From assembly GCF_014199395.1 (NCBI RefSeq), contig NZ_JACIJM010000003.1, positions 62,001 through 126,000 of the forward strand: a stretch of DNA of 64,000 bases, given 5' to 3'. The position numbers and the translations under genes were made by a program. This stretch comes from Yoonia ponticola (lineage in GTDB: Bacteria; Pseudomonadota; Alphaproteobacteria; Rhodobacterales; Rhodobacteraceae). The notes under the pieces were generated by a model. The model had not been told where the DNA came from. It did no database searches and saw only the letters and a list, made by a program, of their open reading frames with translations. How positions within the stretch are numbered: the first letter of the stretch is position 1; the number at the start of each line of letters is the position of its first letter. Shown here in pieces: positions 18,262 to 27,003 of this stretch.

Positions 18262-19599
18262 TCAAGCCGCCAGATAATCCGAACGCTGCAAGCCGTACTT
18301 GGCCATTTTCTCGTTCAAAGTCCGGCGTGGCAGGCACAATTCGTCCATCACAGCAACGATTGACCCTTTGTGGCGGCGCATTGTGTTGTCGATCAGCATC
18401 CGTTCAAACGCTTCGACAAATTCCTTGAGCGGTTTGCCTTCGGTTGTCATCGCGGGTTTCACCTCTTCGGTGTCCGACATCAACAGCGACGCGATTGACC
18501 CTGTGCCACGACGGTTCTGAAGCACCGCGCGTTCGGCCACGTTAATCAGTTGACGCACATTGCCCGGCCAAGGGGCCTGCAACAATTGTGCCGCTTCTTG
18601 TGCTGTGACTTCTGGCGCGTCACAGCCGTATTCATCCGCGAACTGCTCGCCCAGACGGGTAAACAAGGTCAGGATATCTTCGCCGCGCTGGCGCAATGGT
18701 GGGACCGTGATCCGCAAGGCTGCAAGGCGATAGAACAGGTCAGGACGCAGCACGCTTTCGCAGGTTTTGTCCTGCTCTTGCAGGTTACAAATCGCGACAA
18801 TACGCGTTTCGGCTGGTGTGCCTTGCTCGTTGATCGCAGTCAGCAAACGGGCTTGAAGCTTGTCTGACAGAACCTCGACATCTTCCAACACAAGCGTGCC
18901 GCCACGTGCAGCTTCAATTGCGGGGATCGGCTCGCCTTCGTCAGCAGGGCCGAACAGACGGCGGCCAAGACTGTCCTCATCAAAGGCAGAACAGGACACG
19001 AGGTTGAACATCTTCGACGCCCGCGCCCCAACAGCATGCAGCGCGTGTGCCACAAGCGTTTTGCCCGTACCCGTTTCGCCCTCAATCAGCACATGACCAT
19101 CAGCCTGACCCAGATCGAGAATGTCTTCTTTCAGACGTTCCATCACCGGCGACTGACCAATCAGTTTCTTGATGATCGCAGAGCCATCGGACAATTCACG
19201 ACGCAGCACGCGGTTATCCAGCGTCAAACGCCGTGCGTTTGTGGCGCGTTTCGCTAGTTCCGTCATCCGGTCAGGGTTGAACGGCTTTTCAAGGAAATCA
19301 AACGCACCAACGCGCATCGCCTCAACAGCCATTGGCACATCGCCATGACCCGTGATCATGATGACAGGCAAAGAGCTGTCGACGCCTTTGAGTTTTTTCA
19401 GGAATTGCATCCCGTCCATACCCGGCATTTTGATGTCACTGACAACAATGCCCGGAAAATCGGGCGTCAGCGCCTTCAGCGCATCTTCGGCGCTGGCGTA
19501 AGTTTCCGTGTCGAACCCAGACAGTGCCAACCACTGGGAAATCGACTGCCGCATATCTTTTTCATCATCAACAATGGCGATCTTCATGGCCTTGCTCAT
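18262..19599 (-). CDS. dctD: DctD-like response regulator lacking the sigma-54 GAFTGA loop
   Basis: Response regulator paired with the adjacent DctB. Receiver domain with phospho-acceptor D55 in VVSDIKMPG; AAA+ domain with Walker A GETGTGKT (174-181); C-terminal Fis-type helix-turn-helix (RRTLNEKMAKYGL). The loop expected to read GAFTGA between residues ~213 and 233 is replaced by LFGPADEGEPIPAIEAARGG, and the usual FLDEI becomes VLEDVE. Without GAFTGA it probably does not open sigma-54 promoters and may act on sigma-70, as reported for NtrC of Rhodobacter capsulatus. ATG 19599 follows AAGGA. It lies 11 bases after dctB. Confidence 0.88.
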   Translation of the reverse strand: MSKAMKIAIVDDEKDMRQSISQWLALSGFDTETYASAEDALKALTPDFPGIVVSDIKMPGMDGMQFLKKLKGVDSSLPVIMITGHGDVPMAVEAMRVGAFDFLEKPFNPDRMTELAKRATNARRLTLDNRVLRRELSDGSAIIKKLIGQSPVMERLKEDILDLGQADGHVLIEGETGTGKTLVAHALHAVGARASKMFNLVSCSAFDEDSLGRRLFGPADEGEPIPAIEAARGGTLVLEDVEVLSDKLQARLLTAINEQGTPAETRIVAICNLQEQDKTCESVLRPDLFYRLAALRITVPPLRQRGEDILTLFTRLGEQFADEYGCDAPEVTAQEAAQLLQAPWPGNVRQLINVAERAVLQNRRGTGSIASLLMSDTEEVKPAMTTEGKPLKEFVEAFERMLIDNTMRRHKGSIVAVMDELCLPRRTLNEKMAKYGLQRSDYLAA

Positions 19600-19610
19600 C
19601 GGATTATTCC

Positions 19611-21389
19611 TTATTCTGCCGCAGCTATCTGTTCTTCATAGATAGGGAGCTGCACCTCAAAAACAGCCCCCCCCGCCACTGCATTTCGCGCAGTCAGGCG
19701 TCCGCCAAGGTCGTTTACGATCCCGGATGAAATCGCAAGCCCTAGGCCAACGCCATCGCCGGGCTCTTTGGTGGTGTAAAATGGTTCGAATAACTCGTCG
19801 AGATTATCAATCCCCTGCCCGTTATCGCGGACCGTCAGACTGACTGTGTCGCCGGCCGCGAGGATGATCTCAATCGCAGGGTCATCGGACAATTTTGTGG
19901 CGTCCAATGCATTGCGCAACAGGTTGATAATCACCTGCTCTAGCCGTAGCCGGTCCCCCATGATCATCACAGGTCCGGACGGCAATGTGCGGGTGATATC
20001 GACGTCGCGGGTTTTCAACTGAGGCTCCATCATCATCAAGGCAGACGACACCGCAGCCCTTGTATCCACAGGTTCAAACGCATCACCGCCTTTGCGGGCG
20101 TATGATTTCAACTGACGGGTAATCGCCCCCATGCGGTCGATCAGATCATCGATGCGTTGGAAGGATGACAGGGCCTCATCGGGGCGTTTGCGTTGCAGCA
20201 ACAACCGCGCCCCCGCGAGATAGGTTTTCATCGCAGCGAGCGGCTGGTTCAGCTCGTGACTAACCGCCGCTGACATCTCGCCCAAGGCCGCCAATTTTGA
20301 CGATTGCGCCAGCGTTAATTCCGCGACCTCAAGCGTCTTTTCAACCTTCTCGCGTTCGGCAATTTCCCGCTGCAGTCGTGCGTTTAATGCGCGCAACTCT
20401 GCCGACTCGCGTTGAAAAAAGATCAGGCGCGACGTGGTTTTGCGGTTGGACAGCCAGAACATCAGCGCCAGCAAGATCGCGAATCCCATCACCTCGATGG
20501 CGAGAACGCCGTTCACCTTTTCGCGGACCGAACTGTAGGTCGTGAAACTGACCATACGCCAGCCTTGGAAAGGCACACGGATTTCGCGGCGCAGCACGGC
20601 CTCGCCGCCCAAGTAGATATCAATCGGCGGATCAGCCCATTCTTGGGTCGCCTGCAGCGCTCGTTCAATTGCGGATGGCGCAGATTGACGCGACAAGGCA
20701 TCAGCCTCTTGCAAGCCACGCCAGCGCGGCTCTGTTGCCAGAATGATGTCGCCCTGACTGGTGGTCACGAAGACAGCGTCCGACACCCCTGCCCAGCCGC
20801 GTTCCAACTTGGCCATGTCGACCTCGACGGTGATGACACCCAGTACCACGCCGCTGGCTTCGATCTTGCGGGAATAGACAAAGACGTAGCCGCCCGCCTC
20901 GCGTGCGGCCACCGTGAACGTCGTGGCATTACTGCGCAAAGCATTCACAAAATAAGGTTCTGATTTGTGGATTTCAGCAATCTTGTTGCGATCAGTCGCC
21001 GCGACCGTACGCCCATCGCGATCCAGCAACATCAAAGACGCCGCCCCGATTTCGTCCACAAACGACAACAACCGCTGCGTGGACAACGAATAGTTGCGAT
21101 CCTGCAAAGCGGTGATCAGTTCAGGGTCACGCGCCAACAACTGCGGGACAATGGAATTGCGCTGCAACTCGCTCATCAAGCTGGCCACATAAAGCGTCAA
21201 CCGCACCTCAGCCCGCGTGTTTGTGCTGGCCGTAAAGCGCTGCGTCAGCAGATTATTCGTGACGGAAATCACGACAATCGCCATCACACACACCGCCACA
21301 ACAGCGATGCGAAACAGCCAACGGTCCGGACGTTTGGGTTTAGAAGAGGCAGCAGCTTGCGTCATAAGCGCAAGTCTAGGACGGGTCAT
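19611..21389 (-). CDS. dctB: DctB-like sensor histidine kinase
   Basis: A 592-aa membrane kinase. Two membrane spans (about 27-47 and 300-320) bracket a periplasmic double-PAS (Cache-like) sensor, as in DctB, which senses C4-dicarboxylates. The H-box is SAAVSHELNQPLAAMKTYL, and the ATPase boxes include NLLRNALDA, DNGQGI and GVGLGLAIS. A cytoplasmic coiled coil (320-360) precedes the H-box. ATG 21389 follows AGGA. No dctPQM transporter is adjacent; a TRAP system lies 37 kb away in this window. Confidence 0.9.
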   Translation of the reverse strand: MTRPRLALMTQAAASSKPKRPDRWLFRIAVVAVCVMAIVVISVTNNLLTQRFTASTNTRAEVRLTLYVASLMSELQRNSIVPQLLARDPELITALQDRNYSLSTQRLLSFVDEIGAASLMLLDRDGRTVAATDRNKIAEIHKSEPYFVNALRSNATTFTVAAREAGGYVFVYSRKIEASGVVLGVITVEVDMAKLERGWAGVSDAVFVTTSQGDIILATEPRWRGLQEADALSRQSAPSAIERALQATQEWADPPIDIYLGGEAVLRREIRVPFQGWRMVSFTTYSSVREKVNGVLAIEVMGFAILLALMFWLSNRKTTSRLIFFQRESAELRALNARLQREIAEREKVEKTLEVAELTLAQSSKLAALGEMSAAVSHELNQPLAAMKTYLAGARLLLQRKRPDEALSSFQRIDDLIDRMGAITRQLKSYARKGGDAFEPVDTRAAVSSALMMMEPQLKTRDVDITRTLPSGPVMIMGDRLRLEQVIINLLRNALDATKLSDDPAIEIILAAGDTVSLTVRDNGQGIDNLDELFEPFYTTKEPGDGVGLGLAISSGIVNDLGGRLTARNAVAGGAVFEVQLPIYEEQIAAAE

Positions 21390-21413
21390 GATTTCCTACA
21401 AGCGACCACGCGA

Positions 21414-22082
21414 TCACGCGGCGGTCAATTGCCCAAGCAGGCCCGCGAACAGCGCTTTACCGTCAGTCCCACCGTGACCTGCGTCGACGGCACGTTCCGG
21501 ATGCGGCATCATACCCAGCACGCGACGGTTCTCGGACAACACACCTGCGATATCCGCAACAGAGCCATTCGGGTTCTGCGCATAGGTAAACGCAATCCGG
21601 TCCTCGCCTTGCAGCACAGCCAGCGTTTCGGGATCAGCAGTGTAATTGCCGTCGTGATGGGCAACAGGATAGTTCACCACATCCCCTTTGGCGTAGCCTT
21701 CGGTAAAGGCGGACGCTGTTGTCGCAACCTTCAAGCCAACGGTTTTGCACAGAAATTTCAGACCTGCATTGCGCATCAACGCACCCGGCAGCAGGCCCGT
21801 TTCGGTCAACACCTGAAACCCGTTACATACACCAAGCGCATAGCCGCCGCGCTCAACATGCGCGACAATTGCCTGTGAGACAGGGCTTTGCGCCGCAATC
21901 GCACCACAGCGCAGGTAATCGCCAAACGAAAACCCACCGGGCACCGCAACCAGATCCACACCTTCCGGCAACGTGGCATCTTTATGCCAAACCATGCTCA
22001 CATCCGCACCCGCAGCCTTCAGGGCCACGGCCATATCCCGATCACAGTTGGAACCAGGAAAGACGATAATGGCGGCGCGCAT
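21414..22082 (-). CDS. purQ: Phosphoribosylformylglycinamidine synthase, glutaminase subunit
   Basis: PurQ supplies ammonia from glutamine to PurL in step 4 of purine synthesis. A class I glutamine amidotransferase with nucleophile Cys in GVCNGFQVL and the His of [10 protein letters not shown]. Length 222 aa. ATG 22082 overlaps the purS stop by one base (TGATG), so the complex subunits are translated together. purL is not in this window. Confidence 0.96.
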   Translation of the reverse strand: MRAAIIVFPGSNCDRDMAVALKAAGADVSMVWHKDATLPEGVDLVAVPGGFSFGDYLRCGAIAAQSPVSQAIVAHVERGGYALGVCNGFQVLTETGLLPGALMRNAGLKFLCKTVGLKVATTASAFTEGYAKGDVVNYPVAHHDGNYTADPETLAVLQGEDRIAFTYAQNPNGSVADIAGVLSENRRVLGMMPHPERAVDAGHGGTDGKALFAGLLGQLTAA

Positions 22083-22312
22083 CACAGCACCTCGACGCGG
22101 TAGCTTTCGATCACCGTGTTCGCGAGCAGCTTTTCGCACATCTCGCCAATCGTGGCCTCAGTTGTGCCTTCGGCCAATTCCAGCTCGATCACTTTACCCT
22201 GACGCACATCTTCAACACCAGCAAACCCCAACGTGCCTAGCGCGTGCTTTACAGCAGCCCCCTGCGGGTCCAACACACCGTTTTTCAACATCACATGCAC
22301 ACGGGCTTTCAT
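22082..22312 (-). CDS. purS: Phosphoribosylformylglycinamidine synthase, PurS subunit
   Basis: A 76-aa PurS ([18 protein letters not shown]), the small subunit that bridges PurL and PurQ in the three-part FGAM synthase. It sits between purC and purQ in the order purC-purS-purQ. Confidence 0.95.
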   Translation of the reverse strand: MKARVHVMLKNGVLDPQGAAVKHALGTLGFAGVEDVRQGKVIELELAEGTTEATIGEMCEKLLANTVIESYRVEVL

Positions 22313-22362
22313 CGGCAGGTCCTCATCTTCATTTCGCTATAACAACTCAAACGGCGCACCGC

Positions 22363-23127
22363 TTAATTGATCAAAGTAGGCTTCGTTGGCGCGTGGGTCA
22401 CGTTGGTCGGCAGAACGCCGAGACGCTTTGCGACTTCGGTATAGGCATCAGCCAAATCGCCCAAATCCTGACGGAATACGTCTTTATCCAGCTTTTTGCC
22501 CGTCTCGATGTCCCACAAACGGCAGCTATCCGGGCTGATCTCGTCGGCCACAACCAAACGTGGGAACTCGTTATCCCAGACACGGCCGATCTCGATTTTA
22601 AAGTCGATCAGTTTGATACCAACACCGTACATCACACCGGACATGAAATCATTCACCCGCAGCGCCATGCTGACGATATCGTCCATTTCCTGCTGGGTCG
22701 CCCAACCGAAAGCTGCGATATATTCTTCTGGCACCAGCGGATCACCCAGCGCGTCGTCTTTGTATGAAAACTCAACGATCGGACGCGGCAATGCCATGCC
22801 TTCGGCAAGACCCAGACGTTTCGCCATCGATCCTGCTGCAAAGTTGCGCACGATGACTTCCAGCGGAATAATCTCGACCTGACGGATCAACTGCTCGCGC
22901 ATGTTCAACCGTTTGATAAAATGTGTGGGGACGCCGATTTGGGTCAACCCGTTCATGAAATACTCGGACAGACGGTTGTTCAACACGCCTTTGCCTTCGA
23001 TCACCGCCTTCTTTTCGGCATTGAATGCGGTCGCATCATCCTTAAAATACTGGACATAGGTGCCTGGTTCAGGACCTTCGTACAGAATTTTCGCTTTGCC
23101 TTCGTAGACCAGTTTGCGACGTGCCAT
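22363..23127 (-). CDS. purC: Phosphoribosylaminoimidazole-succinocarboxamide synthase
   Basis: SAICAR synthetase, the ATP-dependent ligation of aspartate to CAIR in purine synthesis. The N-terminus [15 protein letters not shown] and DFKIEIGR are characteristic. Length 254 aa. ATG 23127 is chosen because the conserved fold starts at once; longer in-frame starts up to 23205 add unconserved residues. First gene of purC-purS-purQ and divergent from the ATPase zeta gene. Confidence 0.96.
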   Translation of the reverse strand: MARRKLVYEGKAKILYEGPEPGTYVQYFKDDATAFNAEKKAVIEGKGVLNNRLSEYFMNGLTQIGVPTHFIKRLNMREQLIRQVEIIPLEVIVRNFAAGSMAKRLGLAEGMALPRPIVEFSYKDDALGDPLVPEEYIAAFGWATQQEMDDIVSMALRVNDFMSGVMYGVGIKLIDFKIEIGRVWDNEFPRLVVADEISPDSCRLWDIETGKKLDKDVFRQDLGDLADAYTEVAKRLGVLPTNVTHAPTKPTLIN

Positions 23128-23261
23128 GCCAACATTCCCCGTGTCACACCGCGCAGCGCGATGCGTCATAGCGCGCCTCATAATCCAAGCACCCCTTGCG
23201 AGCAAGCCCGCGTGACGTCATATCAATGACAACGACAGTATAACCGATCAGAGGAATTGCC

Positions 23262-23576
23262 ATGTCTACCTTTAAAGACCGTGAAAATGCATTTGAAAAC
23301 AAATTCGCCCATGACGCAGAAATGCAGTTCAAAGCCGAAGCCCGCGCCAACAAGCTGTTGGGCCTTTGGGCGGCTGACCTGATGGGCAAATCCGGTGACG
23401 ATGCGGCGGAATATGCAAAAGAAGTCATCAAATCCGATTTCGAAGAAGCAGGCCACGAAGACGTCTACCGCAAAGTCTCCGGCGATCTGGGTTCAAAGGC
23501 AGACGAGGCCACAATCCGCGCGAAAATGGCGGAATGCCTGATCGAAGCCAAAGCGCAGTTGATCGACGAACTTTAA
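23262..23576 (+). CDS. F1-ATPase inhibitor zeta subunit (DUF1476)
   Basis: A 104-aa all-helical protein matching the alphaproteobacterial zeta subunit (formerly DUF1476), which in Paracoccus denitrificans blocks ATP hydrolysis by the F1FO ATP synthase. The N-terminal FKDRENAFENKFAHDAEMQF carries the inhibitory region, and a four-helix bundle follows. AGAGGAATTGCC precedes ATG 23262. It is monocistronic and ends at a strong terminator. Confidence 0.9.
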   Translation: MSTFKDRENAFENKFAHDAEMQFKAEARANKLLGLWAADLMGKSGDDAAEYAKEVIKSDFEEAGHEDVYRKVSGDLGSKADEATIRAKMAECLIEAKAQLIDEL

Positions 23577-23602
23577 GCCTCGCTTTCAGTCTCAAACATC
23601 TT

Positions 23603-23643
23603 AAATGGCGCAGCCCGACATGGATGCGCCATTTTTTTTTTTT
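23603..23643 (+). terminator. Strong Rho-independent terminator after the zeta subunit gene
   Basis: The arms AAATGGCGCA / TGCGCCATTT form a perfect 10-bp stem with a 12-base loop, followed by an unbroken run of T to 23643. Confidence 0.92.
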
Positions 23644-23792
23644 GTGGCCTGTACGCGGCGGCCCCTTCATGCGCATTGATACAGCACCTCATAATGTTCA
23701 GTACAAAATTTCAGTTGATCCAATCTGTCGCCCGTGACATGCCCCGCTGACATTTCGCGCAGCCGCGCCACAAACCCAAGGCGGAGACCATC

Positions 23793-24806
23793 ATGAACAA
23801 CGCATTCGCAACATTGCTCGCTGAACGTGATTGGCTGCTCGCCGACGGCGCCACCGGCACTAACCTTTTCAACATGGGTTTGGAAGCAGGCGAGCCTCCA
23901 GAAATGTGGAACGTCGACCACCCCGACCGGATCAAAGCCCTGTATGAAGGTGCGGCACACGCCGGATCCGACATTTTCCTGACCAACACCTTTGGCGGCA
24001 ACGCGTCACGCCTGAAGCTGCACAATTATCAGGACCGCGTGTTCGAATTGAACAAAGTCGGCGCTGAGATTGGCCGCGAGGTCGCAGATGCAATGGACCG
24101 CAAAGTGATCGTTGCGGGCTCTGTTGGCCCGACAGGCGACATCATGGACCACATGGGCGGCACGCTGGCCCACGCATTGGCCGTTGAGATGTTCCACGCC
24201 CAAGCCGAAGGCCTGAAAGCAGGCGGCGCGGATGTGCTGTGGGTTGAAACGATTTCAGCTGCCGAAGAATACAAAGCGGCCGCCGAAGCTTTTGCGCTGG
24301 CCGATATGCCGTGGTGTGGCACGATGAGTTTTGACACCGCTGGCCGCACCATGATGGGTGTGACGTCTAAAGAAATGACCAAAATGGTCGGCAAGATCGA
24401 CCACGCACCGCTCGCTTTTGGCGCAAACTGTGGCGTTGGCGCGTCCGATCTGCTGCGCACCGTGCTTGGCCTCGCCTCTGGTGCGCCCTTCCCGTTGATT
24501 GCCAAAGGCAACGCAGGCATTCCGAAATTCCACGACGGTCATATCCACTATGATGGCACGCCGGAATTGATGGCCGATTACGCGATCCTTGCCCGTGATT
24601 GCGGCGCGAAAATCATTGGCGGTTGCTGCGGGACAACACCAGACCACCTACGCAGCATGCGTGCGGCACTGGAAACTCAACCGCGCAAAGAGACGCCAAC
24701 CTTGGAGACGATCACCCAAGCGATGGGTGCGTTTTCGTCCGAATCAGACGGCACAGACGGCGCAGGTCCGGTGCGGGCAGCACGGCGCGGTCGTCGCAAA
24801 GGGTAA
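23793..24806 (+). CDS. bmt: Betaine/homocysteine S-methyltransferase-type protein
   Basis: A 337-aa zinc-dependent homocysteine methyltransferase. It shows the barrel start DGATGTNLFNMGLE and the zinc Cys residues in GANCGVGA and GGCCGTTP. In the family the methyl donor is betaine or, in Rhodobacterales lacking full-length MetH, a methyl-corrinoid protein. The corrinoid protein and DUF1638 genes 1.3 kb away favour the second reading (inference). There is a Glu/Arg-rich tail. No SAM-type riboswitch was recognised in the 150-base leader. Confidence 0.88.
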   Translation: MNNAFATLLAERDWLLADGATGTNLFNMGLEAGEPPEMWNVDHPDRIKALYEGAAHAGSDIFLTNTFGGNASRLKLHNYQDRVFELNKVGAEIGREVADAMDRKVIVAGSVGPTGDIMDHMGGTLAHALAVEMFHAQAEGLKAGGADVLWVETISAAEEYKAAAEAFALADMPWCGTMSFDTAGRTMMGVTSKEMTKMVGKIDHAPLAFGANCGVGASDLLRTVLGLASGAPFPLIAKGNAGIPKFHDGHIHYDGTPELMADYAILARDCGAKIIGGCCGTTPDHLRSMRAALETQPRKETPTLETITQAMGAFSSESDGTDGAGPVRAARRGRRKG

Positions 24807-24809
24807 TCC

Positions 24810-24829
24810 CAAAATTTCGCGAAATTTTG
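24810..24829. repeat. 20-bp perfect palindrome CAAAATTTCGCGAAATTTTG
   Basis: A perfect palindrome four bases after the bmt stop codon. Only 2 bases separate it from a second 20-bp palindrome at 24832. The CGCG-centred design resembles the copies at 14398 and 14482. Confidence 0.8.
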
Positions 24830-24831
24830 TA

Positions 24832-24851
24832 CGATTTTTCTAGAAAAATCG
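24832..24851. repeat. 20-bp perfect palindrome CGATTTTTCTAGAAAAATCG
   Basis: Same arms as the repeats at 14398 and 14482, with CTAG replacing CGCG at the centre. It lies between the convergent bmt and radical-SAM genes, a few bases from both stops, and could terminate both. Confidence 0.8.
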
Positions 24852-24855
24852 GCCC

Positions 24856-25938
24856 CTAGAACAATTGCAGTTGATCGCCCGCTTTGGGCGGCACTGCGAA
24901 TAAATCCGTCCGAAGCTGCGGCAAACTGCGGTCCAGCCCCAGTTTCCGCGTGATCAGTTGAAACCGTTGTTTCATCAAAGCGGCCCATTCACCCTGCCCC
25001 GTCATGCGCGTGCCAAAAGCCGGATCGTAATCCTTACCGCCATGTAATTCACGCACCCGCGCCATAATCCGCGCAGCGCGGTCTGGATATGTCTCAGCCA
25101 CCCAATCACGAAATAGCCCTGCGACCTCTTGCGGCAAGCGCAACATGATCGACGACGCAGCCACAGCACCCGCTTTGGCGCAGGCGGTCACAATCGCTTC
25201 TAGTTCGTGGTCGGTCAGCGCGGGGATCACAGGCGACACCATCGCGCGGACGGGTATCCCTGCCTCTGACAGCCGTTGGATCGTGCGCAATCGTGTGGCG
25301 GGCAGTGGCACACGCGGTTCCATCGCGCGCGACGTCGCATTGTCCAAAGTCGTCACCGAAATCCCCACTCGCAACAGGCCGTTAGCGGCCATTGGTGCGA
25401 GAATATCAATGTCGCGTTCGATCAACGTGCCTTTTGTGATGATCGCAACCGGATGGTTGAACGCCGACAACACCTTGAGAATCTCGCGCATGATTTTGCG
25501 GTCCCGTTCGATTGGCTGATACGGATCGGTGTTCGAGCCGATCGCGATGGTGTCGGGCACGTAAGACTTCTTGGACAATTCCGCCCGCAGCACCTCTGGC
25601 GCGTCAGGGCGGGCAATGAGTTGCGTCTCAAAATCTAGCCCCGGTGACAGGCCTAGATACGCATGGCTCGGGCGGGCAAAGCAGTAGATACAGCCATGTT
25701 CGCAGCCGCGATAAGGGTTAATCGTGCGGTCAAACGACAGATCGGGCGACGTGTTTCGGGTGATCACCTTGCGCGGGCGTTCATCCGTGACTGTGGTGCG
25801 CAGAACCGGCAATTCCTCGTCACGCGGCCAGCCGTCATCCACCGCCTCACCGCTGTAACGGTCATAGCGATTGTCAGGATTCGTCAGTGCCGCCCTGCCA
25901 AGGGCGCGGTGTTTGGGTTGGACCGGATGCTCTGCCAT
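24856..25938 (-). CDS. Radical SAM protein, PA0069 / spore-photolyase-like family
   Basis: A 360-aa radical SAM protein with a 4Fe-4S motif CEHGCIYCFAR (CxxxCxxC) and an SPL-like barrel (IAIGSNTDPYQPIERD). Members of the PA0069 family are widespread; their reaction is unknown, though relation to spore photoproduct lyase suggests a DNA- or RNA-repair role. ATG 25938 is used; GTG 25947 is possible. It is convergent with bmt. Confidence 0.85.
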   Translation of the reverse strand: MAEHPVQPKHRALGRAALTNPDNRYDRYSGEAVDDGWPRDEELPVLRTTVTDERPRKVITRNTSPDLSFDRTINPYRGCEHGCIYCFARPSHAYLGLSPGLDFETQLIARPDAPEVLRAELSKKSYVPDTIAIGSNTDPYQPIERDRKIMREILKVLSAFNHPVAIITKGTLIERDIDILAPMAANGLLRVGISVTTLDNATSRAMEPRVPLPATRLRTIQRLSEAGIPVRAMVSPVIPALTDHELEAIVTACAKAGAVAASSIMLRLPQEVAGLFRDWVAETYPDRAARIMARVRELHGGKDYDPAFGTRMTGQGEWAALMKQRFQLITRKLGLDRSLPQLRTDLFAVPPKAGDQLQLF

Positions 25939-26085
25939 GCCTGTCACTAGAACATTAAGGGAACGTTAGCAAGAAAAGGTCGGGATTGTTCATAATCATG
26001 TCGCGAAATGTTCAATGGAATTTAGTATCTTAGCGCATTAGTAAGACGTATAGGGCATTGTGCCAGATATTACCGGAGACCTCCC

Positions 26086-26790
26086 ATGTCCGACGAAGAC
26101 GAAATCATCCTGTCAGAACTCAACGACGAAGACCTTGTCGCGCAGATGTTTGACGATCTGTATGACGGCATGAAGGAAGAGATCGAGGAATCGGTTAACA
26201 TCCTGCTGTCGCGCGATTGGGCGCCCTACCGCATCCTGACCGAAGCGCTGGTTGGTGGTATGACTATCGTGGGCCACGATTTTCGCGACGGTATTTTGTT
26301 TGTGCCAGAGGTGCTTTTGGCCGCGAACGCGATGAAAGGTGGGATGTTCATCCTGAAACCTTTGCTCGCGGAAACAGGCGCACCACAGGTCGGCAAGATG
26401 GTTATCGGCACGGTCAAAGGCGACATTCACGACATCGGCAAGAACCTTGTTGGTATGATGATGGAAGGCGCTGGTTTCGAAGTCATCGACCTTGGTATTA
26501 ACAACGCCGTGGAAAGCTACCTTGAGGCGTTAGAAGCAGAATCGGCTGACATTTTGGGCATGTCCGCCCTGCTCACCACCACCATGCCTTACATGAAAGT
26601 CGTGATCGACACGCTGATCGAAAAAGGCATTCGTGACGATTACATCGTGCTGGTCGGCGGCGCACCGCTGAACGAGGAATTTGGTAAAGCCATCGGCGCA
26701 GACGCCTATTGCCGAGATGCGGCTGTGGCTGTTGAGACGGCTAAAACCTTCGTCGCGCGCAAACATAATCAAAGCGGGGCAACGGCTTGA
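26086..26790 (+). CDS. Corrinoid (B12)-binding methyl-carrier protein
   Basis: A 234-aa protein. Residues ~10-95 form the helical cap (VPEVLLAANAMKGG). Residues ~100-225 are the Rossmann-type B12 domain with the axial-ligand motif DIHDIGKNL, matching MtaC/MtbC/MetH modules. It carries a methyl group on cobalt between a donor and an acceptor methyltransferase. Together with bmt it could provide the core of a split, cobalamin-dependent methionine synthase. A 52-aa membrane protein and DUF1638 follow, as often seen near corrinoid proteins. GGAG precedes ATG 26086. Confidence 0.9.
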   Translation: MSDEDEIILSELNDEDLVAQMFDDLYDGMKEEIEESVNILLSRDWAPYRILTEALVGGMTIVGHDFRDGILFVPEVLLAANAMKGGMFILKPLLAETGAPQVGKMVIGTVKGDIHDIGKNLVGMMMEGAGFEVIDLGINNAVESYLEALEAESADILGMSALLTTTMPYMKVVIDTLIEKGIRDDYIVLVGGAPLNEEFGKAIGADAYCRDAAVAVETAKTFVARKHNQSGATA

Positions 26791-26844
26791 TTGAATCCCC
26801 CTCAATCTGACTTCATAGTTAAAGAGTCCTGGGGGGGACATATC

Positions 26845-27003
26845 ATGCCAACAACACTCTTTGCTATTATCCTCATTTCAGTACTGATCGCGGGGGGCAT
26901 CACAGCCTTTGCGATTAGTCTCGCACCAGCATCCACGGTGATTCCGATTGCGCTGGTCGCGGCTTTTGGCGTCAGAATGATTCTACGCCACAGACTACGA
27001 TGA
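26845..27003 (+). CDS. Small two-helix membrane protein
   Basis: A 52-aa protein made almost entirely of two hydrophobic segments (LFAIILISVLIAGGITAFAI and VIPIALVAAFGVRMIL) ending in a basic tail. A strong GGGGGGGA lies 8 bases before ATG 26845. Its stop overlaps the DUF1638 start (ATGA, 27000-27003). Unknown function; it may anchor the corrinoid system to the membrane. Confidence 0.65.
   Translation: MPTTLFAIILISVLIAGGITAFAISLAPASTVIPIALVAAFGVRMILRHRLR

Noticed and set aside
23644-23792. Possible SAM/SAH riboswitch before bmt
   Set aside because: No conserved pseudoknot or core element of SAM-II, SAM/SAH or SAH riboswitches was recognised. A covariance-model (Infernal) scan would decide.
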